This document shows, in pieces, positions 12,901 to 25,025 of a stretch of 64,000 nucleotides of DNA. The stretch comes from Undaria pinnatifida (taxonomy: Eukaryota > Sar > Phaeophyceae > Laminariales > Alariaceae). Both the position numbers and the translations under genes were made by a program. Position 1 is the first letter of the stretch. Every line of letters starts with the position of its first letter. Below the pieces are notes generated by a model, which saw only the letters and a program-made list of their open reading frames with translations, did no database searches and was not told the origin of the DNA. The stretch covers positions 1,731,501-1,795,500 of the forward strand of contig JABAKD010000010.1 in the NCBI GenBank assembly GCA_012845835.1, in the 5' to 3' direction.

Positions 12901-15900
12901 GCAGAAGAGCCCACGTCACTCAACACCCTTCGCTTCTAACAGGAATAGTACCGCGTACGCGATAATTATCGTGTTTGTTGATCCCTACGACGCGTAGAGG
13001 GCTTACCCGCTGAGCGAGCAGTAGTGGGGTAGTGAAATCACCGGTATGAAGGCAGGTAAAATACGTACAAATATATATTATTATGTTGCTTCTAGCCAAG
13101 GCGTAGCGCGGAGAGCAGAAAACTCGCTCGGTAGAAGAACAACGAGGAGTGACAGCAAAATAGCCAGAATACTTCCACCATCGCGATATACCGATACCAT
13201 GTAGCCAACCTATCACTGGAAACCCCTACTATACTCAACCGTCATCATATCCGTATCATATCCAAGCATACAATCAACACATTGCCGTAATATGGTACTT
13301 TATCTTGCACCGTACACGACTACCGACGGCTCGGTCGTTGCCTGTGATCTCGTTTCTAACGCCGACTACATGATTATTAATGAAAAACTACACGAGTGTG
13401 CGTGTTACATTGAATGGCCGAAAGTCCAGTAATATGAGGGATGCTACTGCGTGGAGTTTAGCTTGATGTTATTAGTAGCGTGTTTTTGTTTTTTGCAGTA
13501 ATATGAGGGATGCTACTGCGTGGAGTTTAGCTTCATGTTATTAACAGCGTGTTTTTGTTTTTTGCAAAGGGGAGCAACATTAGGGCGAAGTCTGAAACTT
13601 GTGTTGGTAAGAAAGCAGGCATGCGGTTCGCTTTTGCTCCCCTTACTGCATCGCTTGACCCTGCAGATACGCATACAACCGGTGGTCATCACCCCGTGGT
13701 TGAACGAGTTAAACCGTTCTACAGAACATTTAATCGTCAGCGACGATAGAGGGGTGCTCTAGATACGTGTTGGGGTTAAAAAAGTCCCAGTTGGCCGAAA
13801 CGTACCCTCGAAACAGTCGAACAGCTAGATGACGCGGTATGATGACGTCACATCGTGTCCTATCTGACAGCGCGTCTTGCTTACCCCCACTCCTCCCGTG
13901 CAGGCGGAGGCTTTGGTGGAAGAAACGCTAGCGGAAGCCTGTTTCGTTCTGAAGAACGTGGTCGCAATCCGAGAGTTTCAACAGCGGCGATTCGCCCGCA
14001 TGATCCAGAAAGTGCTGCGAAAGAGAGTAGCACTTGTGTGCCGGTCGGCCGCGATTATCGTCCGCGCCGCGCGCGGCTGGCTTGCAAGAGGGGTTGTTCG
14101 CCGCGCGCGCATCCGCCGCAGCATACTCAAACACCGCGGCAGCCTGTCCCGGCGTGCCCGAGGACTCTCCGAGACCGACCCATTCGCACTAACAGCTGTG
14201 AGTGAAAAGTCGGGTGATGCAGCCCGGGAAGGCCGGTGGTGGGATGTCGGTCCTTCTATAGCAGCACGTCCGCGTTGGGGAGTCCAGCGCGTGGAACGCG
14301 AGGTGGAACGTTCCCGGCAACGGGCCGCTAGCCTCGGTGATCTGATTCGAAGCGGGCAGGAAGTGGCTGTCAGACGTGGGTCCGGTGGAGCGGCAGCGGC
14401 GGTGGTCGGGGATGGGAGCAAGCGAGATACCGCACATAGACAAAGCAGTGATCCTCTTAAAGACTCAGAAGGCGTGCGGCCAGCTAAGAATACAGCGGTA
14501 GGGTTCAAAAAATGCCCTTCTTCTCAAAGGGCGACCTCGATGATCGATCCGCGAGAAGCAGAGGCGGCCGCTTGGCAGGATGAGTTGTCGAAAAGGCAGG
14601 CGAGAAAAGAGGCCCTAGCCATGGTGCTCGACTACAAGACGCTGAGCCTGAGAGAAAAACACCTACTTCGGCAGCGAGAATTTGACCTGGAGAAACGAAA
14701 ACGACGGCTAGCGGCGGAGAAGGAAATGCAGAAACAAGTGCGTACGGCTGGGTGCTGTTAGCGTCTGTATTACTGCCGATTCCTTTGGGCGTCTTCGGTT
14801 TGCCTTGGGCGTCTTCGGTTTGCCTTGAGGCTGTTCCAAGACGGGATTTTTTGGGGTGCTTGGGGATGTCTTGTCATTTTGGGAAATAACGAACATTCAC
14901 AAGGCACGAGTAGTATCTGCCTAACCCTGCAATGTATTCCCCTTGTCACAACATTGTAGTGACAGCTAGGCGGCGGAGGAATGTCGCCCCCGGAGACAAA
15001 TCGAGGCACTGAGGGTAAATTTCTATAGCAAGCGTCGGGGCAGCTAGATAGTATCCCCCCGAGGGCTGTGACGATGAATAAGTTCACAGTCTAGTACAGC
15101 CGGTAGGTAGCCCTGTGGCGTGAGAGCCGTTCCTCTTGCTCGGCCACCAGTCCACCCCCCCCCTGCTAGGATGCCACGCTGTTTTCTTTTGGTTGGTAGG
15201 GCCTGATAAGGTCAACGCGATATCGAATTGCGCGCGCTCACTCACGCCCCGCAAGGTTCCACAGATCAGTTGTCGATACAGCTAGAGTGAAAATCGCGGT
15301 TCCCGCAAGAAGTAAAACATTGTTTTTCGAGATGCATTGCAAGCAGGAGTAACACATTGCGCGCGTCGTGCCCGCCCTACCTGCCGCTTTGTTCTCTCGG
15401 GAACAGAAATTCAGGCAGTGTCGCGACAGTTCGGCGTATATCTCTATCGGCGGACTCTGTTGAGAATAGATGCCCTGTTCACACCAGAACGCCCACCCCT
15501 ACTGCATCTGAAATGTCTCACCGCGAAGTAGAGACCGTTGGAATAGCCCAATGCCGTGCGTCGTACCCTTGTCGCATACGTGACCCGCACGCCCTTTGTA
15601 ATGCGCAGGCACAGTTAAAGGCGCAAGAAGCCATGAATAGGGCCAAGCAGAGGGCGCGGGAAGTCGAGAGGCTGCGGAGACAGGAGGAAGAGAGCGCACA
15701 GAATCGCCTCGAAAAAATCAAGAGCTATATGGAGGAAAAGGTACGCATCGTGCAGGCTAGGCGCAGAAGGCGTTGGCGCGGATGCACCCGATACGCCGTC
15801 GAACAAACGCCCCCAGAGAGCTTGATGTCGAGGTTGATGCCGTTTTGTATAGCCGCCTATCACGCGCATGAGCGAGATAAAATGCAGACGGCACCACATT

Positions 15901-18900
15901 GCGCAGTGTTTGCGCGAGAAAAATGCCGCACCTGCCCCTGAAATTTTCGAGACAGGAGATAAACTGTTAGCGGTTTGAATATCAAGTGTAACATCCAGCC
16001 GAACGTTTGAACCGGGCGTTTGCGATTTGTTCCCTGACGAGGGGAAGGTGACAGGCGCCGGCCGTATCTTCTGACTCGTAGAGTAGATCTGTCTATAGTA
16101 GGCACATTTCCTGACTGCTGGAGATGGTTGGACTGGGCTGTGAAGATCGTTTTGCTGTGGCATCACCCGTCTTGCTGGGGTCGAGGGCTGTAAATAGGCA
16201 TCACCGTCGCGCTGCAGCCGCACAGTTTCGGTGTTGGATTTCTCGGTTGTTCTCGTTTGACAGGCCGTAAGAGTGACGTGCGGAGCCCTCATGGGCCTTG
16301 GACCTTGTTGAACACCTATCCCATCTATTAATAATATGCTCTAGTTACCTTTTTACGGAAATGGATCACCGTTTGTGGGGCTGTCCACCGGTTGGTTGTT
16401 GCTGGGCTCACGAGGAACAGCAGACCGTGTCCAGGTGCAGATTAACTACGCATTTTTAAACTTTGCGAAGTCCGGTCGGAAACAGGTAAGGGTTGCCAAG
16501 CGCCGTCTTTCGATATCTCGCGCTATCAAGGATGGTGGCGGTGAGGGATTCAATGCAGAGGGTGAGCGCTGGTTCGTTGCCCCCAGTTGTAAGGCGAGGC
16601 CAACGTTCACCGCGAAAGAAGATTAACGCCCTGACGCTTTGTGTGGTGGTGTGCTTCAGGCTGCGAGGGAGCTGGCGGAAAGAAAGACGATGGTGGCACG
16701 GGAGCGGAAGGAGCGCCAAGCCAAGGAAATCGCAAAGGCTAAGCGGTGAGCCGAATCACCACCCCGATTTTCCGTCTCGAAAGGGACGCGTGGTCAATAG
16801 TCAAATGTCAAAGGTAAAAAGCAACTGAGTACTCCCCCCTCCCCCCCCGCCACCGTCAAGCTCACGCTTCAGTGTGATTGAGGTGTTTTTCTGCGGTGTT
16901 GGGTACGCTCGCGTGGTACATGGCTGTGTCTGGGGGGTATAGGACGCTCTCTATGACAGCATAGACCAGGTGGATAGGATATGCCACTTTCTCGGGCAGC
17001 GTCTTCAACACCAGAAACGGGAGATACAACCCCCCTCCCATACGCCCCCCCAACCCCGGCGTAATTCTGACCTTTTGATAATCAAACCTAGAATCGAGAA
17101 AAAATGTGACGCGGGAATACGGAGCATGGGTACAAGGAACCGGAGGTAAAGTGACGTCCAACCTCGTGACGTTGGGTACGGGCGACACCGTACTTGGATT
17201 TCGGGACGAGTCCGAAGTATTTCATTATGAAGCCCTGCAAATATCTTCGCTCAACCCTCCCCAGAATTCGGCAACCCCGGTCTTCACTCGTCTCTCTTCC
17301 CTGAGGCTGCCTAAAATATTCTCCGCTTCGGTAAACGTTAAACGGCTCGGGGACGCCCACAACATTTGGACTCACTTCCGCCACCGCGCCACCGCCCCCC
17401 GCCCGGCGTTAACCCGGTTACTGTTGCCTAAAAATATCAAACCAACCCCAAGTAGCTTTTCCTCACTACCCAGTTTAAGATGGAAAACTTGCGTGGTTTT
17501 GCCTGTTCACAATGTTCTGGCCACCCTGCGCCGTGCTCGAAGGCAAGCTGCCAATGCCCTCTTTGAGAAGGAAAAGGAGGAGCGATTGGAGCGAGCGAGG
17601 AGGAAGCGCCGGGCTGAAGAAGCGAAAACGGCGGAGGCAGCGGCTCCCAGGGGGCGCAAGGTAACGCGCGACATGGTTTTCGTTTGGGCGTTGTCTTATT
17701 GGTTTCCGTCATTGGGTTCTTGTCTTGGTTCGTTTGATTTGTTGAGGGCTGCCGGCTGAGTGGTGGGTCGAGCTGACATCTTCTTTGGTTCATACGCTCT
17801 TCGCTCGTTCGCCGTTTTGTGGTTGCATGTGGCCCTATGTAACGGCCGGCTTTGTAGATGAGCAGCAGCGCTGAAGCTTGTCGTAGAAAAGGAAACTTCT
17901 TCTATCCTTGCCATTCTCGCGTTTAGGCTAATTGATACAGCATTCCGACAGAGACAACAGCCTCGTGACAAGAGCAATATGCATAGAGTCTGGTAAGACA
18001 ATAAAGTCACCGTGAGGAAGAACTGTGCTTTAGGCTACGAAAGCAACGCGAACGTTGGACGACCGATAGGCCCTTGCGCACGTCAACACCCCTGTCCAAG
18101 GTGTTCGATTTAGAGTTTCGGGGCAGTACCGCCAAAGCAAACGACTCTGCCAATCAGGAACCAAATGATCCATGCACCTTCAATAGCATGAAATTCGCGT
18201 TAACAGCCGCCGAAGTCAATTGAATTTGCGGGGCGTCGCCCAGAAAATTATCATTAAACGCCTACCGAGATCCAGCCGTCCCGACGCACGCTGAAACTAC
18301 TACATAAATGTGACCGCGAAACATCGGCTCCTCGCGAAGTAAAATTGAACCCTGCCAGCCCCACCCTCCTCGTACCACTGGCGCGTCACACCATGCCACA
18401 CCTGCAGGGATCGGCACGAAAGGCGGCTGCGCCGATGGAGAAACCCGCGGCTGCAACGGCTCTCAATCAACAGGGCAAGAAAACTGTTGCTAAGAGCAGC
18501 GGTGCGCTTGATCCGATCGCCGTCGGCGACAGAGAGGGCAGAAAGCGCAGGCGCGATCGCTCCAACGGTGTCGGCGGCCCGGTCCAGGGGGCTCGACGGT
18601 CGAGGGTGGCGGCCGGTGTAAGGGACGGGAGACTAAAACCGTCGCAAAGCGCGGCCCTTCCAGCGCTGCCAACAGTCCCACCGTGGAAGGCAATGGCGGG
18701 CCGGGGGGATAAGAAGAGAACTCGACGGCGTCCTCCGAAGAGAGAAGTGGAGAGAGAAAAAAGAGGAGCGTGTGCGGTGGGCGACCCAAAAGGGATTCGG
18801 CAAGCTAAGGATAGCGCTACCGACCTCAAAATAGTGTTGCTTAGGTCTAGGGGCGGAGGAAGCGTGGCCGCCGACGGGTTTAATAGAATAGAAATTAGGA

Positions 18901-19904
18901 ATCCCGAGAGTGGAGTGAGGGGAGCGCAATTGGGCGCGGTAGCATTCGACGAAGGCGAGCGGGGGGGGGCTGAGGAGGACAAGGGAAGCACGGAACAAGG
19001 TTCACTGACCGACGGGGAATTTCTGAATTTCTGTACCTTAGACTCCGTGTTCCTACCGCCAGGCTCGGGAGCCGACAGCGGCGGGGCCGAAGAGCTCGGC
19101 GCTACCAGCGCACAAGGAGAACGGTCATGGAAGGGGCGGGGGAGCCGCAGTAATCGCAGCAGCAGCGGCGACGAAAACTTGGGACTCTGCTTCAGCTATA
19201 CGGACACAGATAGGGTAGAAGGCGCTGCGATGGTGGGTGGGGTTGTGAAGTCCAGCGGTGTACGTTTCGCTGACGGTGCGGATACCCGCGCGGTTACAGG
19301 GACAACGGAAGAGTCGTCGGGGGGTTTCGTACCAGGCACGCCGAGAGTGGTTTGTGGGCACGGGCAAGCGCAAGAAGAAACTCCTCGACCTGGTGAGAGA
19401 GAATCGGAGGGAAATTCCTGCTTGGTTGCAACAGACCAGTCGCTAACACCGGACCGTGCTCAGGAGGGGGCGTTGGAGAGCGACCCAGTGGCAGCGCAAT
19501 CAACTTTGTCCCCAGACAACATTTCCGCTTTAGGCGCGTCCAGGACGTTGATCGAGCACAGAAGCGACGGCATTGTTTCCGCGGAGTCAGCCGCGTCCTT
19601 TACCCTGGAAAACGCCTATCACGTGTCGACAATACGAACCGAATCAGGCGAGCCGCACGCAGGAACCCCAAAACGAGATGCCTGTGGCAGTATAGAGGAG
19701 ACCGAAGGGTCTGATAGAGATCAAGAACAGTCGTCGAACTCAGCGGTAGCTACTACGATGCCATTACCCTTGTCAACATCTTCCACTTCTCCCAACATAG
19801 AAGGTCTTGCTCTCTTGCGTACAGGCACTGCCTCCTCGGCCGAGTCTGGGCACGCGAGCTCTCACCGCGGGGGTTGTGGGGCTGCCGCTCTAGCTTCAGG
19901 ATGA
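6906..19904 (+). CDS. IQ-motif, coiled-coil protein with long disordered tail
   Basis: Seven exons join in phase: 6906-7055, 7867-8139, 13904-14737, 15609-15740, 16660-16745, 17543-17660 and 18408-19904. They encode 1029 residues. The start is ATG 6906. IQ-type motifs occur near residue 90 (LQRCERGRQGRR, a clean match to IQxxxRGxxxR), residue 175 (IQKVLRKR) and residue 193 (IVRAARGWLAR), suggesting calmodulin or EF-hand light-chain binding. Highly charged helices precede and follow them (residues 40-80 and 385-530, e.g. REVERLRRQEEE), typical of coiled coils. The last exon (residues 532-1029) is rich in G, S, E and R and looks disordered. Intron 2 holds a complete but decayed LTR element. I do not recognise a named family; cytoskeletal or centrosome/axoneme association is only an inference from IQ plus coiled coil. 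An extra small exon in intron 1 cannot be excluded. Confidence 0.78.
8458..8761 (-). repeat. LTR (3' LTR of the minus-strand element)
   Basis: This 304-bp copy matches 12972-13279. The element's purine-rich tract lies immediately to its right (8762-8772), as expected for the 3' LTR of a minus-strand element. Confidence 0.85.
10420..10610. repeat. Tandem duplication (2 x ~94 bp) inside the decayed LTR element
   Basis: Two copies begin GTTTGGGAACCTTGACCAAA (about 10427 and 10520) and differ at scattered positions. On the minus strand they give a repeated YIRVLVKVPK peptide. No function is evident. Confidence 0.7.
12410..12823 (-). pseudogene. Gag-like ORF fragment of the decayed LTR element
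   Basis: The ORF runs 137 codons from just inside the 5' LTR. It is helical and charged (MRELEKLLARRDQLEKEIEG), like the coiled-coil N terminus of a capsid protein. A TAG ends it, but the same frame continues with Q-rich sequence to about 12240. A further open frame at 12133-11774 may be more of the same decayed polyprotein. There is no zinc knuckle and no catalytic motif. Assignment to gag rests on position and composition only. Confidence 0.45.
12972..13279 (-). repeat. LTR (5' LTR of the minus-strand element)
   Basis: This 308-bp copy matches 8458-8761. Inside it (to the left) the sequence reads CGATAATTATCG on the minus strand, where a primer-binding site is expected. Confidence 0.85.
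13427..13565. repeat. Tandem duplication, 2 x 69 bp
   Basis: CAGTAATATGAGGGATGCTA starts at 13427 and again at 13496. The two copies differ at only about three positions, so the duplication is recent. It lies in IQ-gene intron 2 just outside the LTR element. Confidence 0.85.
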
Positions 19905-22543
19905 GGCGCACTCGTCGCGGCGTTGCCGTTGAAAACCGACGCATCGCGACGTTACCGTTGAAAACCGACGCATCGCGATGTTATCGTTGAAAACCGACGA
20001 ATTGAAAACCGGCGAATCGCTCGAGCGAAACAAGCGGCGACGAAGGATACCACCGAGCCGGCAGCCGTGACACGAGGGAATCGGCATCCGTTCTTGGTGA
20101 CGACTGACTGCAACGCAGATCGGGAAAAAAAACACCGTTTATCAGCGTTATCAGGGCGTGTCCTGCGGTTCACGAGTTTCAGTTCGGAGTCGTTGCCCGT
20201 CGCCGAAAGCACCTCACCCCAAGATAGGAGAGAACCCGCCCTCCAAAAGGAAATCCGGTTGACGTAGTGACGCCAACTAGGGCGGCAGCGCGCTTGCCCA
20301 GGGCGGCAGCCCTGCCGCGATCCGCGCGAAACAACGCAGCTGTGCCGAGCGCGGGTACTCCGTCGCTGAGGAGGGGTCGAATTTTTTATGGCCCGCCGGA
20401 GAGAGCGCTTTGACAGCAACGAAGGAGAGCCGTCTGAAAATATTTTAACAAAGAGGGCGTGCATGGCTGTTGCAACGATCCAAAGAGTCACCTAGTGACA
20501 ATTCAAGCTCCTCCATGAACAAGGGCGATCCTGCCGTTGTTAGCGGCAGCGATGGGGAGGGTCCTGCTGGGGCGGCGTGTCATGACTATTATTTTTGACA
20601 ATTTTACTTTCGTTGAAGTCGAGCAGCGACATATTACGTTGGCAGTGGTGCTGCTCCGGGGTTTGGAGCCCTACGGTGTGCAGTTTGCCCACTTTCGCCC
20701 TATAGACGAGTTCGTCAAATATCAAGTCAAGTCATTTGGACACTTTTATTGTTGTTGAACTCGAGCCGCGACATGCGTTGGCATTGGTGCTGCACCAGAA
20801 TTTGGAACCCTAAGGTCTGAAGTCTGCCCACTTGTTCCCTGTCAACGACCTCGTACAATGCCACGACTGATCTCTTGGACACTTTTATACTTTTGATGAA
20901 CTCGAGCCGCGACGTAAGTTGGCAGCGGTGCTGCACCGCTGTTTGGAATCCTCAAACATGCGCACTCTGCCCGATTTTACCGTCACAGGCGCCATATATC
21001 GCAGGGCTGGACAGATGTTTGAATGCTGTACTTGAACCCCGGACACAATTTTTCAGACCGTAGCCACCCACGCGATACCCGCTGTCCAAACCTCCCGGTA
21101 CCCTGTCACGCGATCGCAGCCTCCACGCATTTTTGGTGTACCTTTCGCAAGGGTAAACCATGTACACGATGCCTGGTACTCGCTCTGCAGGCGTCATCGA
21201 GGAGGACATGCGATAACTGGGTTTCTAACCACTGCGTACGCTCGAACGCAGCACGGTTTAAGAAAACAGCAATGCTTAAGTAGACCATGCGGACGTCGGC
21301 ACACACCTATAAACACTTCATCCGGATCCCCCTGAGACAACCTACAATACCTCCAGTACATCGGCATGACGAAAAATAATATACTACTAGTCTAACACAT
21401 TCACGACACTCAAGCAAGCGCAACATTTCATCCACTCGAGCAAGTAAAAGGGCTCCATTCACGGGTACGGATCTAAGGATACAACATGCGAACGAACACA
21501 GAACGCATTTTCAAGCGAAAGCGAAAATCTGGGGTGGGGGATCCTTTCCCCCCGGGGATAGGCAACGGTCCTTAAATGAGCACGTCCTCGGGACGAGATG
21601 ACCAGGCCTGCCAACAACTCACACGCCTGCTGGACCACAAAGAAAAGCCAGACAGCCACCGCACAAATACGTCAAGGATCAAGACCAAAACAAAAAACGT
21701 TATGCAGCGCACTGCTCAAGACTGAACGATTACGTCAACGGCGACGACCAAAGCAACAAACGTTTGTGCCATTCGCACTGTTCGTGAAGACCGAACAAAG
21801 CGGAAACGCACAGCAGAGGCGGTCGGGGTCGTCGGGGATACACGTGCACGGGCAACCGTCGTACCCAGGGCAAGCCCCCGCCCCTCTATCAATAGTATGG
21901 AGGTTATGTTTTTATCTGGCAACACGGAAAGCGCTTGCAAGAATAATGGACATATTTTAACCTCCAGAAACAAGACATTCACTTCTATCGTACATCACGC
22001 CACAAGGCGCACCCTAATTCCCTAAATCCTTTCTCCACCATACACGAAATCGAAAGCACTACCAGGTACAAGCTCAACTCACGTTCTTTGGGCGCTCGTT
22101 GTACCTACGTACGATGCGAAGCAAATGCCCCCCTGGTGACACCACAACAACAGCACTACCAATCTTCTCTGCGACAATTAACCTACCAGGTAACATGAAC
22201 GAACTAAAATAAATATAACACGCCGAATATCCCGCGAAACCAACCTTCGAACTACCCACCGCCCCCTCCCTCAACGCATCTCCATTATCTGTTACCACCG
22301 TCTACCTGCAACCAACCGGCCATTGGAAATCCTTTTGCACAAGAGCCCATACCCCGCCGCGCTCCTACCAATCGCCGTGCCACCGTACCAACGCCGTATG
22401 TAGGAAGCTTTCGTGAAGCAGGAGCTTCGAGATCGTCGGCGGCGGTTGACGCAAGGTCGCGGTCTTCGGAAAGGGCGCTCGCGCCATTCGCCCATACGGC
22501 TACTGTACAGTTATTCCTTAGTTCCATCCGGAGTGGGAGAACC
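19905..22543. other. Tail-to-tail intergenic region with tandem repeats
   Basis: This interval lies between the stops of the IQ gene (+) and the lysine-rich gene (-). It contains four degenerate copies of CGTTGAAAACCGACG-type words at 19923-20015. It also holds three copies of a ~141-bp unit at about 20600-20980 (GAGC[A/C]GCGACAT then TTTGGA near 20621, 20763 and 20903). No coding region, RNA gene or transposon ends were recognised. Confidence 0.6.
20600..20985. repeat. Tandem repeat, 3 x ~141 bp
   Basis: Each copy carries a GAGC(A/C)GCGAC word, GTTGGCA(G/T)TGGTGCTGC, TTTGGA(G/A) and a GACACTTTTAT-like segment, spaced about 141 bp. Divergence is moderate. It sits between converging gene ends. 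Confidence 0.7.
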
Positions 22544-23701
22544 TCAGGTGTTTCGGACGGTGCTGGCTTCAGTGCTCGTGCCCCCACTCTTTCTTTTGTT
22601 TTTGCTTTTGCAAGGATCGCTCTCTCCGGCCGTCTTTCCATCGGCGAAGGTTTGGTCTTTCGGGGACGACCGGGAACCACCACTACCACCATCGCCGTCA
22701 CCGCCGCCGCCGCCACCACCACCACCAGAAACCGACTTCTCCTTATGTGGTTGCTTCTTTTTCGGAATCGAATACTCGACTACATTCGGCGTGGCCCCGT
22801 CCTCTCCAGATTTGCCCTTAGGTTGCGCCTCAGCTTCGCCCTTCTTGGACTTCTGCCCAGACTCAGGCTTGCCCGTCTTGGAAGGCGTCTTCTCGTCACT
22901 GCCTATTTTACGGTTGCGCGGAACATTGCCCTCGTCTGCCACAGCTTTAGAGGCGAGGTTTTTCCCTTTCGCCTTAGGTTTCTCCTTGGGAGCGAGTCGC
23001 TGCTTAGGATCGTTGTTTTCCCCCTTAGACAATATTTTCGAGGTAGGGCTTTTTCCCGTCGTCTGGGGCTTCTCCGAGGGCTTCTTTTCGGAAGAGCGCC
23101 GCCGCGAAGGCTCGTCGCTTGCTCGTTTCGACAGCTTCTTCTTCTTTGGCTCAGTCTCCTCGCTGTCACTCCTTGACAGTTTGCGCTTGCGCGGCTTCAC
23201 CTTATCATCGCCACCCTTGGACGACATGCGCTTACCCGGCTCGACCTCGTCAGCGTCTGCCTTCGACAGCTTGCGCTTCTTTGGCGTTCCCGTGTCAACG
23301 ACCTCGTTCCGGCCACCGCCGCATTTTGATGCCCTCGTGGCCTCGTCTTTCCTCTTAACCTGGCTCTCAACGTCATTGTCGTGGGTGCGCTCGACCGCCC
23401 TTTTTATTTTATTTGCCGACCCGCTGCCCACGTCCTTCGCGCACGTGGCCGGTCGCACCACCTCGCTTCCTTCGCCCTTTTCACGCCGTTTCCGTCGCGA
23501 TATCTGCCTGGCTATAAGTGACGCTGTGATGCCGTCACCGTCGCTATCTTCGCCCCCCCGCTCACCGGCGTCCGAATCGCGAACGGGAGTTCCACGTTTT
23601 CGCGCAGCCGGGATCGCCGCCGCACCCTTGCCCTCGCCCTTGCTCTCACTCGCATCTTCACCATCACTAGCGCTTTGCCGCTCATCTCTCCGCGATGTCC
23701 G
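22544..23701 (-). CDS. Terminal exon of the lysine-rich gene with KRKLS repeats
   Basis: This exon (about 385 codons) begins after a C-rich tract and a CGAAG acceptor, with RTSRRDERQSASDGEDASES. The repeated module PKKRKLSKADADEVEPGKR / PRKRKLSRSDSEETEPKK occurs several times, with alternating basic and acidic blocks, followed by (G)9 and a charged end. Composition resembles disordered nucleolar or chromatin tails. The 497-codon frame on the opposite strand is a shadow of this biased sequence. Confidence 0.7.
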   Translation of the reverse strand, partial: RTSRRDERQSASDGEDASESKGEGKGAAAIPAARKRGTPVRDSDAGERGGEDSDGDGITASLIARQISRRKRREKGEGSEVVRPATCAKDVGSGSANKIKRAVERTHDNDVESQVKRKDEATRASKCGGGRNEVVDTGTPKKRKLSKADADEVEPGKRMSSKGGDDKVKPRKRKLSRSDSEETEPKKKKLSKRASDEPSRRRSSEKKPSEKPQTTGKSPTSKILSKGENNDPKQRLAPKEKPKAKGKNLASKAVADEGNVPRNRKIGSDEKTPSKTGKPESGQKSKKGEAEAQPKGKSGEDGATPNVVEYSIPKKKQPHKEKSVSGGGGGGGGGDGDGGSGGSRSSPKDQTFADGKTAGESDPCKSKNKRKSGGTSTEASTVRNT

Positions 23702-24954
23702 CTTCGTTTTTTTTTGGGCAAGTGTGTGGGGGCGGGGGGGGGTGGGTTGGTTGGGGGGGGAACTGAACTATGGGCTCAAAGATCGTGACTCACGTTTCTC
23801 TTCGTTTGTTGTTCATATCTCTCTTACTTGTTTCTGCCGAATAATTGGTTCGAACCGTAGAATTGTGTCCCTCGTCTACCCGAATCCATTCCCAAGCCAG
23901 CCTTAACATATGCACTAGTCGCTATCTCGCGGCGGGCCCGATACGCCCTCGGCTCGATGCCGCGCATGGCATAATGATTGTTCGTGCCAGGCACTTGCGC
24001 ATGCCTTACTGACGGGCAACAGCAGAAAAATTCGGCGAGAGGGCAGCTTTGGCGGCGTGGGCCATACTTTGTACCCCTTCAATGACAGAGCACCAACACC
24101 ATCGGAGAAGCCTACAGCAACGACCCACGTTCGGGCCAAAGTCCCTTCATCCCCCGACCGTGTGCAAACACGCGCAGTCGCTTTGTGGAAACCCCACGGT
24201 TGCTAGAAGTACACGTTCCCACACAGTCACAAGGGAACCCGACCAAGCATCGAAAATGTTCTATAGATACAGAGAGCCGAACCGGACACCACATCTCCCA
24301 GCGCGGCACGCCATGCCACGGCACGGCAACCCAGACTCCAACAACAGAGCGGGAAAAAACGTCAAACTGCCTGCGCAACCCGCCCCAGCGGGCGTCTCCA
24401 CCACCTCGAGCCACAATGCGTCTACATCGAGGGGGGAGGGGGGGGGGTAGACTTGACCAATTCGCACGACATTCTCGAGAAAACCTAGAGCATGTGATCG
24501 CGGCAACCAAGAGACTAACGCTGTCGTCGTCGATCGGCATTTGCGCGGACGCGAAGCTACGAACCAATAGGTCTCCGTAATCGTTCTCCCGCATATCTTT
24601 TTCGAAGTCCGCCATGAGAGCGTCCATAAGCCTGTCCTTGCTAGCGTCAGCCCCTTCGAGCTTGCCCGGGGTAAGCTTGTACCGCTTGACTATGTTCCAT
24701 CGGTGGTCTGGCAGGGGTTATCCGTAAATAAACGATTGCCCCCCAACAGAAAGAAAACAAAAGGAAAGAATCAGACACAGATAGACGATTAGATAGAGAC
24801 GCAGGTGAAGAGACGGGGAGAAAGAGAGACAAGAGACAGAGACGAAAAGACAGATCGACGGAACCAAAGACAGACAAACAGACAGACAGACCGACGGAAC
24901 CAGACCGACGGAACCAAAGACAGACAGAGAGACAGAAAAAAGACAGACAGACAA

Positions 24955-25025
<71 letters not shown>

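Larger units (their letters stand above)
8453..13284 (-). mobile_element. Complete but decayed LTR retrotransposon with CATTG target duplication
   Basis: Two ~305-bp direct repeats (8458-8761 and 12972-13279) begin TGTTTGTTGATC and end ATACAATCAACA, with TG...CA termini. The 5-bp sequence CATTG flanks the outside on both sides (8453-8457 and 13280-13284), the hallmark of integration. Minus orientation is inferred from a purine tract (GCAGGGAGGC) abutting the left LTR and a gag-like ORF just inside the right LTR. The LTRs differ by about 22 substitutions and two small indels (about 7%), so the insertion is old. No protease, integrase or reverse transcriptase was recognised in the 4.2-kb interior. 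It lies in intron 2 of the IQ gene, antisense to it. Confidence 0.88.

Noticed and set aside
22413-23906. 497-codon plus-strand open frame
   Set aside because: Antisense to the lysine-rich terminal exon, which has an acceptor, NLS-like repeats and a stop; the plus frame is Ser/Leu/Phe-rich as expected for a shadow.
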